This document shows positions 31,441 through 42,104 of a stretch of 64,000 nt of DNA, in pieces. The notes under the pieces were generated by a model that was given only the letters and a program-made list of their open reading frames with translations, did no database searches and was not told the DNA's origin. Where the stretch lies: NCBI GenBank assembly GCA_032622095.1, contig CP136061.1, positions 89,462,983 to 89,526,982 of the forward strand, in the 5' to 3' direction. The translations under genes and the position numbers were made by a program. Origin of the DNA: Siphonodentalium dalli. Taxonomy: Eukaryota; Mollusca; Scaphopoda; Gadilida; Siphonodentaliidae. How positions within the stretch are numbered: position 1 is the stretch's first letter; every line of letters begins with the position of its first letter.

Positions 31441-32420
31441 CACTATGCCTCCTTGTTCTGATCTCCTGATTCAGGCTTCTTTGAAATTGAAAATAAAATT
31501 GAGTCACACTGTGATGAATGACTCCCACACACCATGTAGCCACATCCGTGTGAATAAAGGATAGACAGGATGGATCTTGAAATCATAAGGTTTGATGAGA
31601 CAACTGTACAAACATAGTACAAGAAAACCAATGTCATAAATGGTAACGCGCTAATGATCATATATTATATACCCATGATTGTAATTATAGAATATAAAAT
31701 ATATTGGTTTCGCGAATGACCATCTCAGAATTCTGTTAAAATAACAATAACAACCAGCACCTAATTAACGAACCGGCTGCCAACTCAGCCATATCCGACC
31801 ACAACCATCAGTGGGCTGCAGAACGAAAAATGTCTATAAAAGTTGAAATATAAGACTTACAAATTATCTTTTTCATTTCTTTTATTTGTAATTGACATAG
31901 CTTGTCACAAACCAAAAATCAACATTATTGACTTAATAATGTAAAGGACAATAAACAAAATTGAAATTCTCAACAACACCTTCTACTGGACCCGGCCTCC
32001 GGGTTGCAGTTTGACTTTTAAATCGGTCCCAAAAATTCGTATTTCTATAAATAAAACCCCCAGCTCCCAGGCAAAACAAGAATCTCGACATGAGTGTACA
32101 CTCGGAGCACGAAATTAAGATTCAGTCATTGATATCAGTAGTATACAGAGATGTGAGGGGGGTGTCAGGAGATGTATCACTCCCCAATGATCACCCAAAA
32201 TTGCAAAAGTTAGATACTAGACATAGTTGTTTTTATCTAACCATAACTTTCTGAATAGCATTTATTTCCAATAAAAAAAAAATCGGACTATTGAGCACTG
32301 AGGACAAAAACTAGACATTTTTATTACCAACTAAGTTTGTACCATATTTTTTATTTCAACTCAAGACTCAAGAGGTTTTAATAACATTAACATAGGGTCA
32401 GTGTCAAGAAAGTAGTAGCA
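31441..32420. other. No supported gene
   Basis: A short minus-strand stretch ending KKPESGDQNKEA at 31443-31500 resembles the acidic linkers of the gene, but no splice combination fits e1. Near 32090-32180 fragments like GAGTGTACACTCGGAGC recall GGACGG-type repeats. Confidence 0.45.
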
Positions 32421-32429
32421 TATTTAGAT

Positions 32430-32665
32430 GAAAGTACAAAGCCTTGACATGGAGAACTGCTAGACAGAATACGCAACTAGACAAATGCAAGTCCCCAATA
32501 ATATTGCTACAATAATATGTGTGACATATTGTGTCACGACCACAAATGAACTTCATGTATACATGTCCTTCCACTACATTGTTATATATTATGTATCTAT
32601 ATTATGTATCTATACACTTGACCATATTTGATGTAAAAGTATAATAAATTGATTGATTGATTATA
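32430..32665 (+). mobile_element. LINE-like 3' tail
   Basis: ACTGCTAGACAGAATACGCA through AAATGAACTTCATGTATACA to TATAATAAATTGATTGATTG. Same tail as 28870-29340 but on the plus strand. Confidence 0.65.
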
Positions 32666-32760
32666 CTATTTTGTTAGACCAATGTATTCTCTTATACAGT
32701 GTATGTGCGAGCATTGGGTTTTCACAAAATTTCAGGAAACTGCAGTCATGGAATGGTTAA
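32666..32760. mobile_element. TTAA-type MITE fragment
   Basis: TTAGACCAATGTATTCTCTT, then CAGGAAACTGCAGTCATGGA and ATGGTTAA. Confidence 0.6.
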
Positions 32761-32778
32761 CTCTTCTCAGGCACAATG

Positions 32779-33061
32779 GATCTGTAGGGCATTATACTCA
32801 AGGCAAATCAATCTGTAGGGCATTATACTCAAGGCACAATGCATCTGTAGGGCATTATACTCAAGGCACAATGCATCTGTAGGGCATTATACTCAAGGCA
32901 CAATGCATCTGTAGGGCATTATACTCAAGGCACAATGCATCTGTAGGGCATTATACTCAAGGCAAATCAATCTGTAGGGCATTATACTCAAGGCACAATG
33001 CATCTGTAGGGCATTATACTCAAGGCACAATGCATCTGTAAGGCATTATACTCAAGGCAAA
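32779..33061. repeat. 32-bp minisatellite, about nine copies
   Basis: Unit ATCTGTAGGGCATTATACTC + AAGGCACAATGC, with ATCAATC variants. Blocks 2 and 3 of the duplication carry only a single unit here (near 37270 and 42170). Confidence 0.9.
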
Positions 33062-33125
33062 TCAATCTAAAATGACCAAATTACAGCAATCACTGGTCAC
33101 TAATTACATCATATAGAGACATTAA

Positions 33126-33509
33126 CCCTTTACCCAACAAACCGGCCAAATAAAGCTTCAACAGCCTAAAATATCTTCGGTCTGTCTCAATAGAACCATA
33201 CAAATATGGATATCATTGGAACCGGCTCCTTGACCACATTGTGATAGTTACAGTTATGCCCTGTGCCAATGCATTCTCTTATATATGCGAGTCGACCATA
33301 GGTCGCCTCGCATATATAAGAGAATGCATTGGCCTAAAAAAATAATCTTTTTTTAACACTTTTTACCATTTTTTCTTACATTCTTTAACAATTTTATAAT
33401 TTTTAATGTGTTAAGCCAATGCATTCTCTTATATATGCGAGGCGACCTATGGTCGACTCGCATATATAAGAGAATGCATTGGCACAGGGCCCTTCTGTTG
33501 GGTAAAGGG
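33126..33509. mobile_element. TTAA-type MITE, ACCCAACA subtype, with empty sister sites
   Basis: CCCTTTACCCAACAAACCGG / CCTTCTGTTGGGTAAAGGG, TTAA at 33122-33125 and 33510-33513. Sister blocks read GACATTAAAGATAAG with a single TTAA at 37356 and 42255. Two TCGACC-type hairpins. Confidence 0.92.
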
Positions 33510-33881
33510 TTAAAGATAAGATTATTGTCACTGTGTTACCAATCTGTATCTGGTTCCCTCCACATGGATGGATTATATATTACATAATCCTACATAATAA
33601 TCCCACCCACTGTTTTACTGTCCCTCTCAATTACCTCACACCCAGAATCACATGTGATGATGGTCATTTTGTCAAAGACTTTTTATGAGGACCCTGGAGG
33701 GGGAGAACTTGACACCTTTTTATCCCTCAACAAACATTTGCCTGTCATCATTACCTCACACCCAGAATCTCAGCATAAAAGTTTAAAAGGCTTCACAGGC
33801 TAGACTGAAGGGACTTGCACACTGCAGTCCGACCATCCTACCCGGCCTTCGGCCGGAAACGACTCAACAACAGAGCTTTAG

Positions 33882-35550
33882 GTTGATGTTGGCTACTAAA
33901 AGTCGAGTCGTGTATTTTTTTCTGGATCTACCATTGGATCATCCACTGTTGGTATAGGCTACATACTTCTATATGATTCCGTATTGTGAATATAACTATG
34001 GAATGTTAAGAAGTATGTAGTTTATTCAACAAATGACAGCATTTCTTCTTCACAAGGAACACCAGGAGTTTATCTATGCCAGTCATCTTTGTTGGATACA
34101 AGATCAGGCAGTTGTGTCCATGGACAGATGGGACTTCTGCCATTTTTGTAATAGCAGTCTCCAATTCACAGATTTTAAAATTGAGGCCCCACATATAGGT
34201 GGGATAACCTTAGCTCTTTCATGATGGGAGCTGCACTGGTGCAGCATTATAGACTCTGTGCCATTGCATTCTATTATATATGCGAGGTTCCCATAGGGAG
34301 CCTCACATATATAAGAGAATGTACTGGCTTTACAAGGTCAATGTAAATATTGTTAGTCCAATGCATTCTCTTATATATGCAATGCTCACATATATAAGAG
34401 AATGCATTGGAACAGGGTTATCGCAAAATTGGTAAAACACGCCAGATTCCCAGCATTAATATTTAAAAGTTTCAGAGGTTGATGTTGGCTACTAAAAGTC
34501 GAGTCGTGGATTTTATTTTCTGGATCTACTATTAGATTGTTGACTGTTGGTATAGGCTACATACTTCTATATGATTCCATATTGTGAATATAACTATGGA
34601 ATGTTAAGAAGTATGTAGTTTATTCAACAAATAACAGCATTTCTTCATTATACAGAACACCAGGAGTTTATCTATGCCAGTCATCTTTGTGGTATACAAG
34701 ATCAGACAGTTGTGTCCATGGACAGATGGGACTTCTGCCATCTTTATAATAGCAGTCTCAAATTCACAGTTTTTAAAATTGGGGCCCCACATATTGGAAG
34801 GATAATGGTAGCCCTTTCATGATGGGAGCTGCACTGGTGCAGCATTAGATTCCCTGTGCCATTGCATTCTATTATATATGCGAGTCTCCCGTAGGGAGCC
34901 TCACATATATAAGAGAATGCACTGGCTTACAAGGTCAATGTAAATATTGTTAGCACAATGCATTCTCTTATATATGCAAGGCTCGCATATATAAAAGAAT
35001 GCATTGGCACAGGGTTATCGCAAAATTGGTAAAACATGCCAGATTGCCAGCATGAATGTTTAAAAATTTCAGAGCTTCAGGTTGATGTTGGCTACTAAAA
35101 GTCGAGTCGTGGATTTTTTTCTGGATCTACCATTGGATCATCCACTGTTGGTATAGGCTACATACTTCTCTATGATTCCGTATTGTGAATACAACTATGG
35201 AATGTTAAGAAGTATGTAGTTTATTCAACAAATAACAGCATTTCTTCATTATACAGAACACCAGGAGTTTATCTATGCCAGTCATCTTTGTTGGTATACA
35301 AGATCAGACAGTTGTGTCCATGGACAGACGGGACTTCTGCCAACTTTATGATGGCAGTCAGAAAGGACTCAACTACAAGATTTAGGTTGATGTTGGCTAC
35401 TAAAAGTCCAGTCGTGGATTTTTTTTCTGGATCTACCATTTGATTGTTGACTGTTGGTATAGGCTACATACTTCTATATGATTCCGTATTGTGAATATAA
35501 CATGGAATGTTAAGAAGTATGTAGTTTATTCAACAAATAACAGCATTTTG
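33882..35550. repeat. ~600-bp tandem repeats, array in block 1
   Basis: Units marked by GGTTGATGTTGGCTACTAAA start near 33882, 34477 and 35080, with a partial unit from 35385. Each unit contains GGCTACATACTTCT.. GAAGTATGTAG (a short inverted repeat around a fixed spacer) and a degraded TTAA-type MITE with its hairpin. A 62-codon minus-strand ORF recurs in units, but its conservation is explained by recent copying. Confidence 0.8.
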
Positions 35551-35940
35551 TCATCATACCCGGAACAGCAGGGCCGTATTCACCAAGTGGGTTTATTTTA
35601 TAAACCAGTTTATTTATTTTGTAGTGACTGACCGCACAAGGTATCTTGCTGTCGATGATGTGATTGGCCAATTCTATCAGATTTGCCATTTGTATTTGTC
35701 AATGCATTATGACTAAATCGCGAGAATTAACCAGCCACAATCCGCATGCATATATAGCGGTATACATTATGCGTATAATTTTATAGAGACTCAGACTGGC
35801 CGGTGTGTATAATTTCTGCAGAATGAGTTTTGATGTCATAATTGAGATTTTCGAAAAGTGGCACAATGTGTGGAAGAGGAAAACCAATCAGTAAAATTAT
35901 AAGGGATGGGTCCAACCTACTAGAAAAATCAGTGACGTGG

Positions 35941-36621
35941 CTAGAGGGTCTCCTTTGAGGAGGTGCCCACCTTGATAATACCATATGCACCATGCACCCC
36001 TTCCACCTTCCGTGTATCACCGAAAATTTCCCGTATCTTTTGTCTATGTTCTTCCATTTCTTGGGTTGTTGGTGAAGGGTCAACTTCTTCTTCCCAGTCT
36101 GAGTCGCTTCCTCTCATGGATCCGGCGGCTTCGTCTTTGGTTGAGGGCGAAGTCTCCGGCTTGGTATATTCCGGAGTCTTCGGAACGAAGTCAGAGGGGT
36201 CCTCGTCTTCATTTTCAGTATCCACGTCTGGCCGTGTTGGTGGTGGTGATAGTGGTGGTGGTGATTCCATCCCCTGGGCAGACTGGGCCGGTATCTCAGC
36301 TGTATGGGCGGAGTCGACTGGTGGAGTTCCCGTCGATTTTTTTGCTTTCCATGCAGCGAGTCTCTCGGCATCTCTCTTTTTCATTGATGGTGTTTTCTTC
36401 TTCTTGTTCATCTTTTGTCGAGGCTTCCGAGCTGATCTGGTGTTATCTGATCCACTCCCGGTAGGGAGCCCTGAGAAAGGCTTTGCCGGGCCGGACTGGA
36501 AATCCAGAATCAACTGGTATCCGCCTCTGTGAGCGTGGAGTGTCCAGCTCAGACAAGGCGTGACATGCATGGCGTCCAGCATATTGGTGACACTAATTGG
36601 TATTAGCGGTGGCGAGTTCAT
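35941..36621 (-). CDS. Element-borne 226-aa ORF, copy 1
   Basis: An intact ORF from ATG to stop inside the duplicated block. Near residues 20-40 it has WTLHAHRGGYQLILDF; then a basic stretch KPRQKMNKKKKTPSMKKRDA near residues 66-86 followed by ERLAAWKAKK; then a Pro/Ser-rich and acidic half (ENEDEDPSDF, DSDWEEEVDP); and a C-terminal EEHRQKIREIFGDTRK. It lies between inverted termini GGGCCGTATTCA, so it is probably carried by a mobile element. I recall similar W..GGY.L.L.F plus PS..KRDA small ORFs as repeat-associated in invertebrate genomes, but cannot name a family. No transposase or polymerase motif is visible. Confidence 0.5.
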   Translation of the reverse strand: MNSPPLIPISVTNMLDAMHVTPCLSWTLHAHRGGYQLILDFQSGPAKPFSGLPTGSGSDNTRSARKPRQKMNKKKKTPSMKKRDAERLAAWKAKKSTGTPPVDSAHTAEIPAQSAQGMESPPPLSPPPTRPDVDTENEDEDPSDFVPKTPEYTKPETSPSTKDEAAGSMRGSDSDWEEEVDPSPTTQEMEEHRQKIREIFGDTRKVEGVHGAYGIIKVGTSSKETL

Positions 36622-36682
36622 CTTGAGAGGTGGCGATCCAAGCTCTCTGGAGGTCCGACTGCGAATGATGAATACGACCCAA
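36621..36682 (-). promoter_or_regulatory. Possible 5' leader of the 226-codon ORF, element right end
   Basis: Sequence between the right terminus of the 1.1-kb element (…TGAATACGACCC) and the start codon of its minus-strand ORF. Only about 60 bp, with no TATA box I can recognise. The same stretch is present upstream of the second copy. I note it only because it is all the room available for a leader if the ORF is expressed from within the element. Confidence 0.2.
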
Positions 36683-36699
36683 GGAGTTTATCTATTCTA

Positions 36700-37095
36700 G
36701 TCATCTTTGTTGGAACACAAGGTCAGACAAAGTTGTGTCCATGGACAGACTGGCTCTTATTGAGGAAACTAGAGGGGGAACAGCACCTATTTATCCCTCA
36801 ACAAACATTCGGGTGTCACCATTTGTCAGTCTATTTCCTGGGGGCAAACTAATGGCCAAAAAGGGAAAATGGCAACCTAGTGACCAACTGTTAGACAGAA
36901 TATGCAAACAGACGAACGCAAATCCCCAATAAGATCAAAATACACACAAATATATATTGCTACAATAAAATGTGTGACATTGTGTTATGATCACAAATGA
37001 ACTTCATGTATACACGTCCTTCTTCTACATTGTTATATATTATGTATCTATACACTTAACCATATTTGGTTTAAAAGTATAATAAATTGATTGAC
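36700..37095 (+). mobile_element. LINE-like 3' end, block 1
   Basis: Frame ending AKKGKWQPSDQLLDRICKQT-NANPQ-stop, then the common 3' tail to AATAAATTGATTGACTAAAT. The final residues match the copy at 28.9-29.3 kb. Confidence 0.6.
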
Positions 37096-37126
37096 TAAAT
37101 GGTGTCCATGGACAGACTGACAAGCT

Positions 37127-37147
37127 GGGGGGGGGGGGGGGGGGGGG
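37127..37147. repeat. Poly-G tract, 21 bases
   Basis: Follows the LINE-like tail in block 1; the counterpart in block 2 is 42085-42104. Confidence 0.9.
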
Positions 37148-37652
37148 TATAATAAATGTATATAAACTAATGCCAAGTGTCAGTCACAAAGTTGAATCCC
37201 TGAGTTAAAAATTTCATTTACCAGACTTAATTGATTAACTTTACACTTGTCAAAGTACCATATGTCAAGCTGTAGGTCATTATAATCAAGGCAAATCAAT
37301 CTAAAATTACCAAATTACAGGAATCACTGGTCACTAATTACATCATAGAGAGACATTAAAGATAAGATTATTATCACTGTGCTGCCACAATCTGTGTATC
37401 TGGTTCCCTCCACATGGATGGATTATATATTACATAATCCTACATAATAATCCCACCCACTGTTTTACTGTCCCTCTCAATTACCTCACACCCAGAATCA
37501 CATGTGATGATGGTCATTTTGTCAAAGACTTTTTATGAGGACCCTAGAGTGGGAGAACAACACCTTTTTATCCCTCAACAAACATTTGCCTGTCATCATT
37601 ACCTCACACCCAGAATCTCAGCATAAAAGTTTAAAAGGCTTCACAGAGCTTT

Positions 37653-40515
37653 AGGTTGAGGTTGGCTACTAAAAGTCGAGTCGTGTATTTTTTTCTGGAT
37701 CTACCATTGGATCATCCACTGTTGGTATAGGCTACATACTTCTCTATGATTCCGTATTGTGAATATAACTATGGAATGTTAAGAAGTATGTAGTTTATTC
37801 AACAAATGACAGCATTTCTTCTTCACATGGAACACAAGGAGTTTATCTATGCCAGTTGGATACAAGATCAGACAGTTGTGTCCATGGACAGATGGGACTT
37901 CTGCCATCTTTATAATAGCAGTCTCCAATTCACAGTTTTTATATTGAGGCCCACATATTGGTGGGATAACCTTAGCTCTTTCATGGTGGGAGCTGCACTG
38001 GTGCAGCATTATAGACCCTGTGCAATTGCATTCTATTATATATGCGAGTCTCCCATAGGGAGCCACATATATAATAGAATGCACTGGCTTATAAGGTCAA
38101 TGTAGATAGTGTTAGTCCAATGCATTCTCTTATATATGCAATGCTCACGTATATAAGAGAATGCATTGGCACAGGGTTATCGCAAAATTGGTAAAACATG
38201 CCAGATTGCCAGCATGAATGTTTAAAAGTTTCAGAGCTTTAGGTTGATGTTGGCTACTAAAAGTCGAGTCGTGGATTTTATTTTCTGGATCTACCATTGG
38301 ATCATCCACTGTTGGTATAGGCTACATACTTCTATATGATTCCATATTGTGAATACAACTATGGAATGTTAAGAAGTATGTAGTTTATTCAACAAATAAC
38401 AGCATTTCATCTTCACAGGGAACACCAGGAGTTTATCTATGCCAGTCATCTTTGTTGGATACAAGATCAGGCTGTTGTGTCCATGGACAGATGGGACTTC
38501 TGCCATTATTGTAATAGCAGTCTCCAATTCACAGCTTTTAAAATTGAGGCCCCACATATTGGAAGGATAACCTTAGCTCTTTCATGATGGGAGCTGCACA
38601 GGTGCAGCATTATAGACTCTGTGCCATTGCATTCTATTATATATGCGAGGTTCCCATAGGGAGCCTCACATATATAAGAGAATGTACTGGCTTTACAAGG
38701 TCAATGTAAATATTGTTAGTCCAATGCATTCTCTTATATATGCAATGCTCACATATATAAGAGAATGCATTGGAACAGGGTTACCGCAAAATTGGTAAAA
38801 TACACCAGATTCCCAGCATTAATATTTAAAGGTTTCAGAGGTTGATGTTGGCTACTAAAAGTCGAGTCGTGGATTTTATTTTCTGGATCTACCATTTGAT
38901 TGTTGACTGTTGGTATAGGCTACATACTTCTATATGATTCCGTATTGTGAATATAACTATGGAATGTTAAGAAGTATGTAGTTTATTCAACAAATAACAG
39001 CATTTCTTCTTCACAGGGAACACCAGGAGTTTATCTATGCCAGTCATCTTTGTTGGATACAAGATCAGACAGTTGTGTCCATGGACAGATGGGACTTCTG
39101 CCATCTTTATAATAGCAGTCTCAAATTCACAGTTTTTTAAATTGGGGCCCCACATATTGGAAGGATAATGGTAGCCCTTTCATGATGGGAGCTGCACTGG
39201 TGCAGCATTAGATTCCCTGTGCCATTGCATTCTATTATATATGCGAGTCTCCCGTAGGGAGCCTCACATATATAAGAGAATGCACTGGCTTACAAGGTCA
39301 ATGTAAATATTGTTAGCACAATGCATTCTGTTATATATGCAAGGCTCGCATATATAAAAGAATGCATTGGCACAGGGTTATCGCAAAATTGGTAAAACAT
39401 GCCAGATTCTCAGCATAAAAGTTTAAAAGTTTCAGAGCTTCAGGTTGATGTTGGCTACTAAAAGTCGAGTCTTGGATTTTTTTTCTGGATCTACCATTGG
39501 ATCATCCACTGTTGGTATAGGCTACATACTTCTCTATGATTCCGTATTGTGAATATAACTATGGAATGTTAAGAAGTATGTAGTTTATTCAACAAATAAC
39601 AGCATTTCTTCATTATACAGAACACCAGGAGTTTATCTATGCCAGTCATCTTTGTGGTATACAAGATCAGACAGTTGTGTCCATGGACAGATGGGACTTC
39701 TGCCATCTTTATAATAGCAGTCTCAAATTCACAGTTTTTAAAATTGGGGCCCCACATATTGGAAGGATAATGGTAGCCCTTTCATGATGGGAGCTGCACT
39801 GGTGCAGCATTAGATTCCCTGTGCCATTGCATTCTATTATATATGCGAGTCTCCCGTAGGGAGCCTCACATATATAAGAGAATGCACTGGCTTACAAGGT
39901 CAATGTAAATATTGTTAGCACAATGCATTCTCTTATATATGCAAGGCTCGCATATATAAAAGAATGCATTGGCACAGGGTTATCGCAAAATTGGTAAAAC
40001 ATGCCAGATTGCCAGCATGAATGTTTAAAAATTTCAGAGCTTCAGGTTGATGTTGGCTACTAAAAGTCGAGTCGTGGATTTTTTTCTGGATCTACCATTG
40101 GATCATCCACTGTTGGTATAGGCTACATACTTCTCTATGATTCCGTATTGTGAATACAACTATGGAATGTTAAGAAGTATGTAGTTTATTCAACAAATAA
40201 CAGCATTTCTTCATTATACAGAACACCAGGAGTTTATCTATGCCAGTCATCTTTGTTGGTATACAAGATCAGACAGTTGTGTCCATGGACAGACGGGACT
40301 TCTGCCAACTTTATGATGGCAGTCAGAAAGGACTCAACTACAAGATTTAGGTTGATGTTGGCTACTAAAAGTCCAGTCGTGGATTTTTTTTCTGGATCTA
40401 CCATTTGATTGTTGACTGTTGGTATAGGCTACATACTTCTATATGATTCCGTATTGTGAATATAACATGGAATGTTAAGAAGTATGTAGTTTATTCAACA
40501 AATAACAGCATTTTG
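37653..40515. repeat. ~600-bp tandem repeats, array in block 2
   Basis: Units start near 37653, 38241, 38839, 39442 and 40043, with a partial unit from 40350. Spacing is 588-603 bp. The last two full units match the last two of block 1 at a constant 4,965-bp offset, so the extra units arose at the left side of the array, probably by unequal crossing-over. Confidence 0.8.
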
Positions 40516-40534
40516 TCATCATACCCGGAACAGC

Positions 40535-41647
40535 AGGGCCGTATTCACCAAGTGGGTTTATTTTATAAACCAGTTTATTTATTTTGTAGTGACTGACCGC
40601 ACAAGGTATCTTGCTGTCGATGATGTGATTGGCCAAATCTATCAGATTTGCCATTTGTATTTGTCAATGCATTATGACTAAATCGCGAGAATTAACCAGC
40701 CACAATCCGCATGCATATATAGCGGTATACATTATGCGTATAATTTTATAGAGACTCAGACTGGCCGGTGTGTATAATTTCTGCAGAATGAGTTTTGATG
40801 TCATAATTGAGATTTTCGAAAAGTGGCACAATGTGTGGAAGAGGAAAACCAATCAGTAAAATTATAAGGGATGGGTCCAACCTACTAGAAAAATCAGTGA
40901 CGTGGCTAGAGGGTCTCCTTTGAGGCGGTGCCCACCTTGATAATACCATATGCACCATGCACCCCTTCCACCTTCCGTGTATCGCCGAAAATTTCCCGTA
41001 TCTTTTGTCTATGTTCTTCCATTTCTTGGGTTGTTGGTGGAGGGTCAACTTCTTCTTCCCAGTCTGAGTCGCTTCCTCTCATGGATCCGGCGGCTTCGTC
41101 TTTGGTTGAGGGCGAAGTCTCCGGCTCGGTATATTCCGGAGTCTTCGGAACGAAGTCAGAGGGGTCCTCGTCTTCATTTTCAGTATCCACGTCTGGCCGT
41201 GTTGGTGGTGGTGATAGTGGTGGTGGTGATTCCATCCCCTGAGCAGACTGGGCCGGTATCTCAGCTGTATGGGCGGAGTCGACTGGTGGAGTTCCCGTCG
41301 ATTTTTTCGCTTTCCATGCAGCGAGTCTCTCGGCATCTCTCTTTTTCATTGATGGTGTTTTCTTCTTGTTGTTCATCTTTTGTCGAGGCTTCCGAGCTGA
41401 TCTGGTGTTATCCGATCCACTCCCGGTAGGGAGCCCTGAGAAAGGCTTTGCCGGGCCGGACTGGAAATCCAGAATCAACTGGTATCCGCCTCTGTGAGCG
41501 TGGAGTGTCCAGCTCAGACAAGGCGTGACATGCATGGCGTCCAGCATATTGGTGACACTAATTGGTATTAGCGGTGGCGAGTTCATCTTGAGAGGTGGCG
41601 ATCCAAGCTCTCTGGAGGTCCGACTGCGAATGATGAATACGACCCAA
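40535..41647. mobile_element. 1.1-kb element with GGGCCGTATTCA termini, copy 2
   Basis: Same element as at 35570-36682 in the second tandem block. It duplicated along with its flanks and is not a fresh insertion: the neighbouring half-repeat, LINE-like tail and poly-G tract are all in the same order. Confidence 0.5.
40906..41586 (-). CDS. Element-borne 226-aa ORF, copy 2
   Basis: Second copy of the ORF at 35941-36621, displaced by 4,965 bp, also uninterrupted. By eye the two copies differ at eight bases, four of them changing a residue (Lys/Asn, Lys/Glu, Ser/Pro, Ser/Ala) and four silent. This is about 1.2% divergence, so openness of both copies mostly reflects recent duplication and is weak evidence for selection. 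Context is the same: half a ~600-bp repeat downstream, a LINE-like tail and a poly-G tract upstream. Confidence 0.5.
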   Translation of the reverse strand: MNSPPLIPISVTNMLDAMHVTPCLSWTLHAHRGGYQLILDFQSGPAKPFSGLPTGSGSDNTRSARKPRQKMNNKKKTPSMKKRDAERLAAWKAKKSTGTPPVDSAHTAEIPAQSAQGMESPPPLSPPPTRPDVDTENEDEDPSDFVPKTPEYTEPETSPSTKDEAAGSMRGSDSDWEEEVDPPPTTQEMEEHRQKIREIFGDTRKVEGVHGAYGIIKVGTASKETL

Positions 41648-41664
41648 GGAGTTTATCTATTCTA

Positions 41665-42060
41665 GTCATCTTTGTTGGAACACAAGGTCAGACAAAGTTG
41701 TGTCCATGGACAGACTGGCTCTTATTGAGGAAACTAGAGGGGGAACAGCACCTATTTATCCCTCAACAAACATTCGGGTGTCACCATTTGTCAGTCTATT
41801 TCCTGGGGGCAAACTAATGGCCAAAAAGGGAAAATGGCAACCTAGTGACCAACTGTTAGACAGAATATGCAAACAGACGAACGCAAATCCCCAATAAGAT
41901 CAAAATACACACAAATATATATTGCTACAATAAAATGTGTGACATTGTGTTATGATCACAAATGAACTTCATGTATACACGTCTACATTGTTATATATTA
42001 TGTATCTATACACTTAACCATATTTGGTTTAAAAGTATAATAAATTGATTGACTAAATGG
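41665..42060 (+). mobile_element. LINE-like 3' end, block 2
   Basis: Copy of 36700-37095, with the same ORF terminus and tail; a few bases are deleted near TACACGTCTACATTG. Confidence 0.6.
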
Positions 42061-42084
42061 TGTCCATGGACAGACTAACAAGCT

Positions 42085-42104
42085 GGGGGGGGGGGGGGGG
42101 GGGG
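42085..42104. repeat. Poly-G tract, 20 bases
   Basis: Counterpart of 37127-37147. Confidence 0.9.

Larger units (their letters stand above)
35570..36682. mobile_element. 1.1-kb element with GGGCCGTATTCA termini, copy 1
   Basis: Left end AGGGCCGTATTCACCAAG and right end ...GATGAATACGACCC are inverted relative to each other over about 13 bases. The element interrupts a partial ~600-bp repeat: the flanking sequence ...GGAACA and AGGAGTTTATC is continuous in other repeat units. It carries the 226-aa ORF on the minus strand. I could not fix a target-site duplication, so the superfamily is unknown. Confidence 0.5.
33514..37355. repeat. Tandem segmental duplication, block 1
   Basis: Order: unique flank beginning AGATAAGATTATTGTCAC, three full ~600-bp repeats and one partial, the 1.1-kb element with its ORF, a LINE-like 3' tail, a poly-G tract, then GTCAAGCTGTAGGTCATT and the start of block 2. 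Left flanks of blocks 1 and 2 are 3.85 kb apart, whereas the elements are 4.97 kb apart, because block 2 has two more ~600-bp repeats. Confidence 0.8.

Noticed and set aside
31443-31661. Minus-strand stretch ending KKPESGDQNKEA as the exon before e1
   Set aside because: No donor leaving one base for e1 except a very weak one; the frame ends in a stop just before the MITE.
36114-36532. Other-frame ORFs over the 226-aa ORF, including plus-strand ones of 159 and 189 codons
   Set aside because: GC-rich low-complexity DNA (GGTGGTGGTGATAGTGGTGG) leaves all frames open. The minus-strand frame has the more protein-like composition.
34006-39757. 62-codon minus-strand ORF recurring in the ~600-bp units (MAEVPSVHGHNC..)
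   Set aside because: Its conservation is fully explained by recent tandem copying, there is no known motif, and some units have length changes that alter it.
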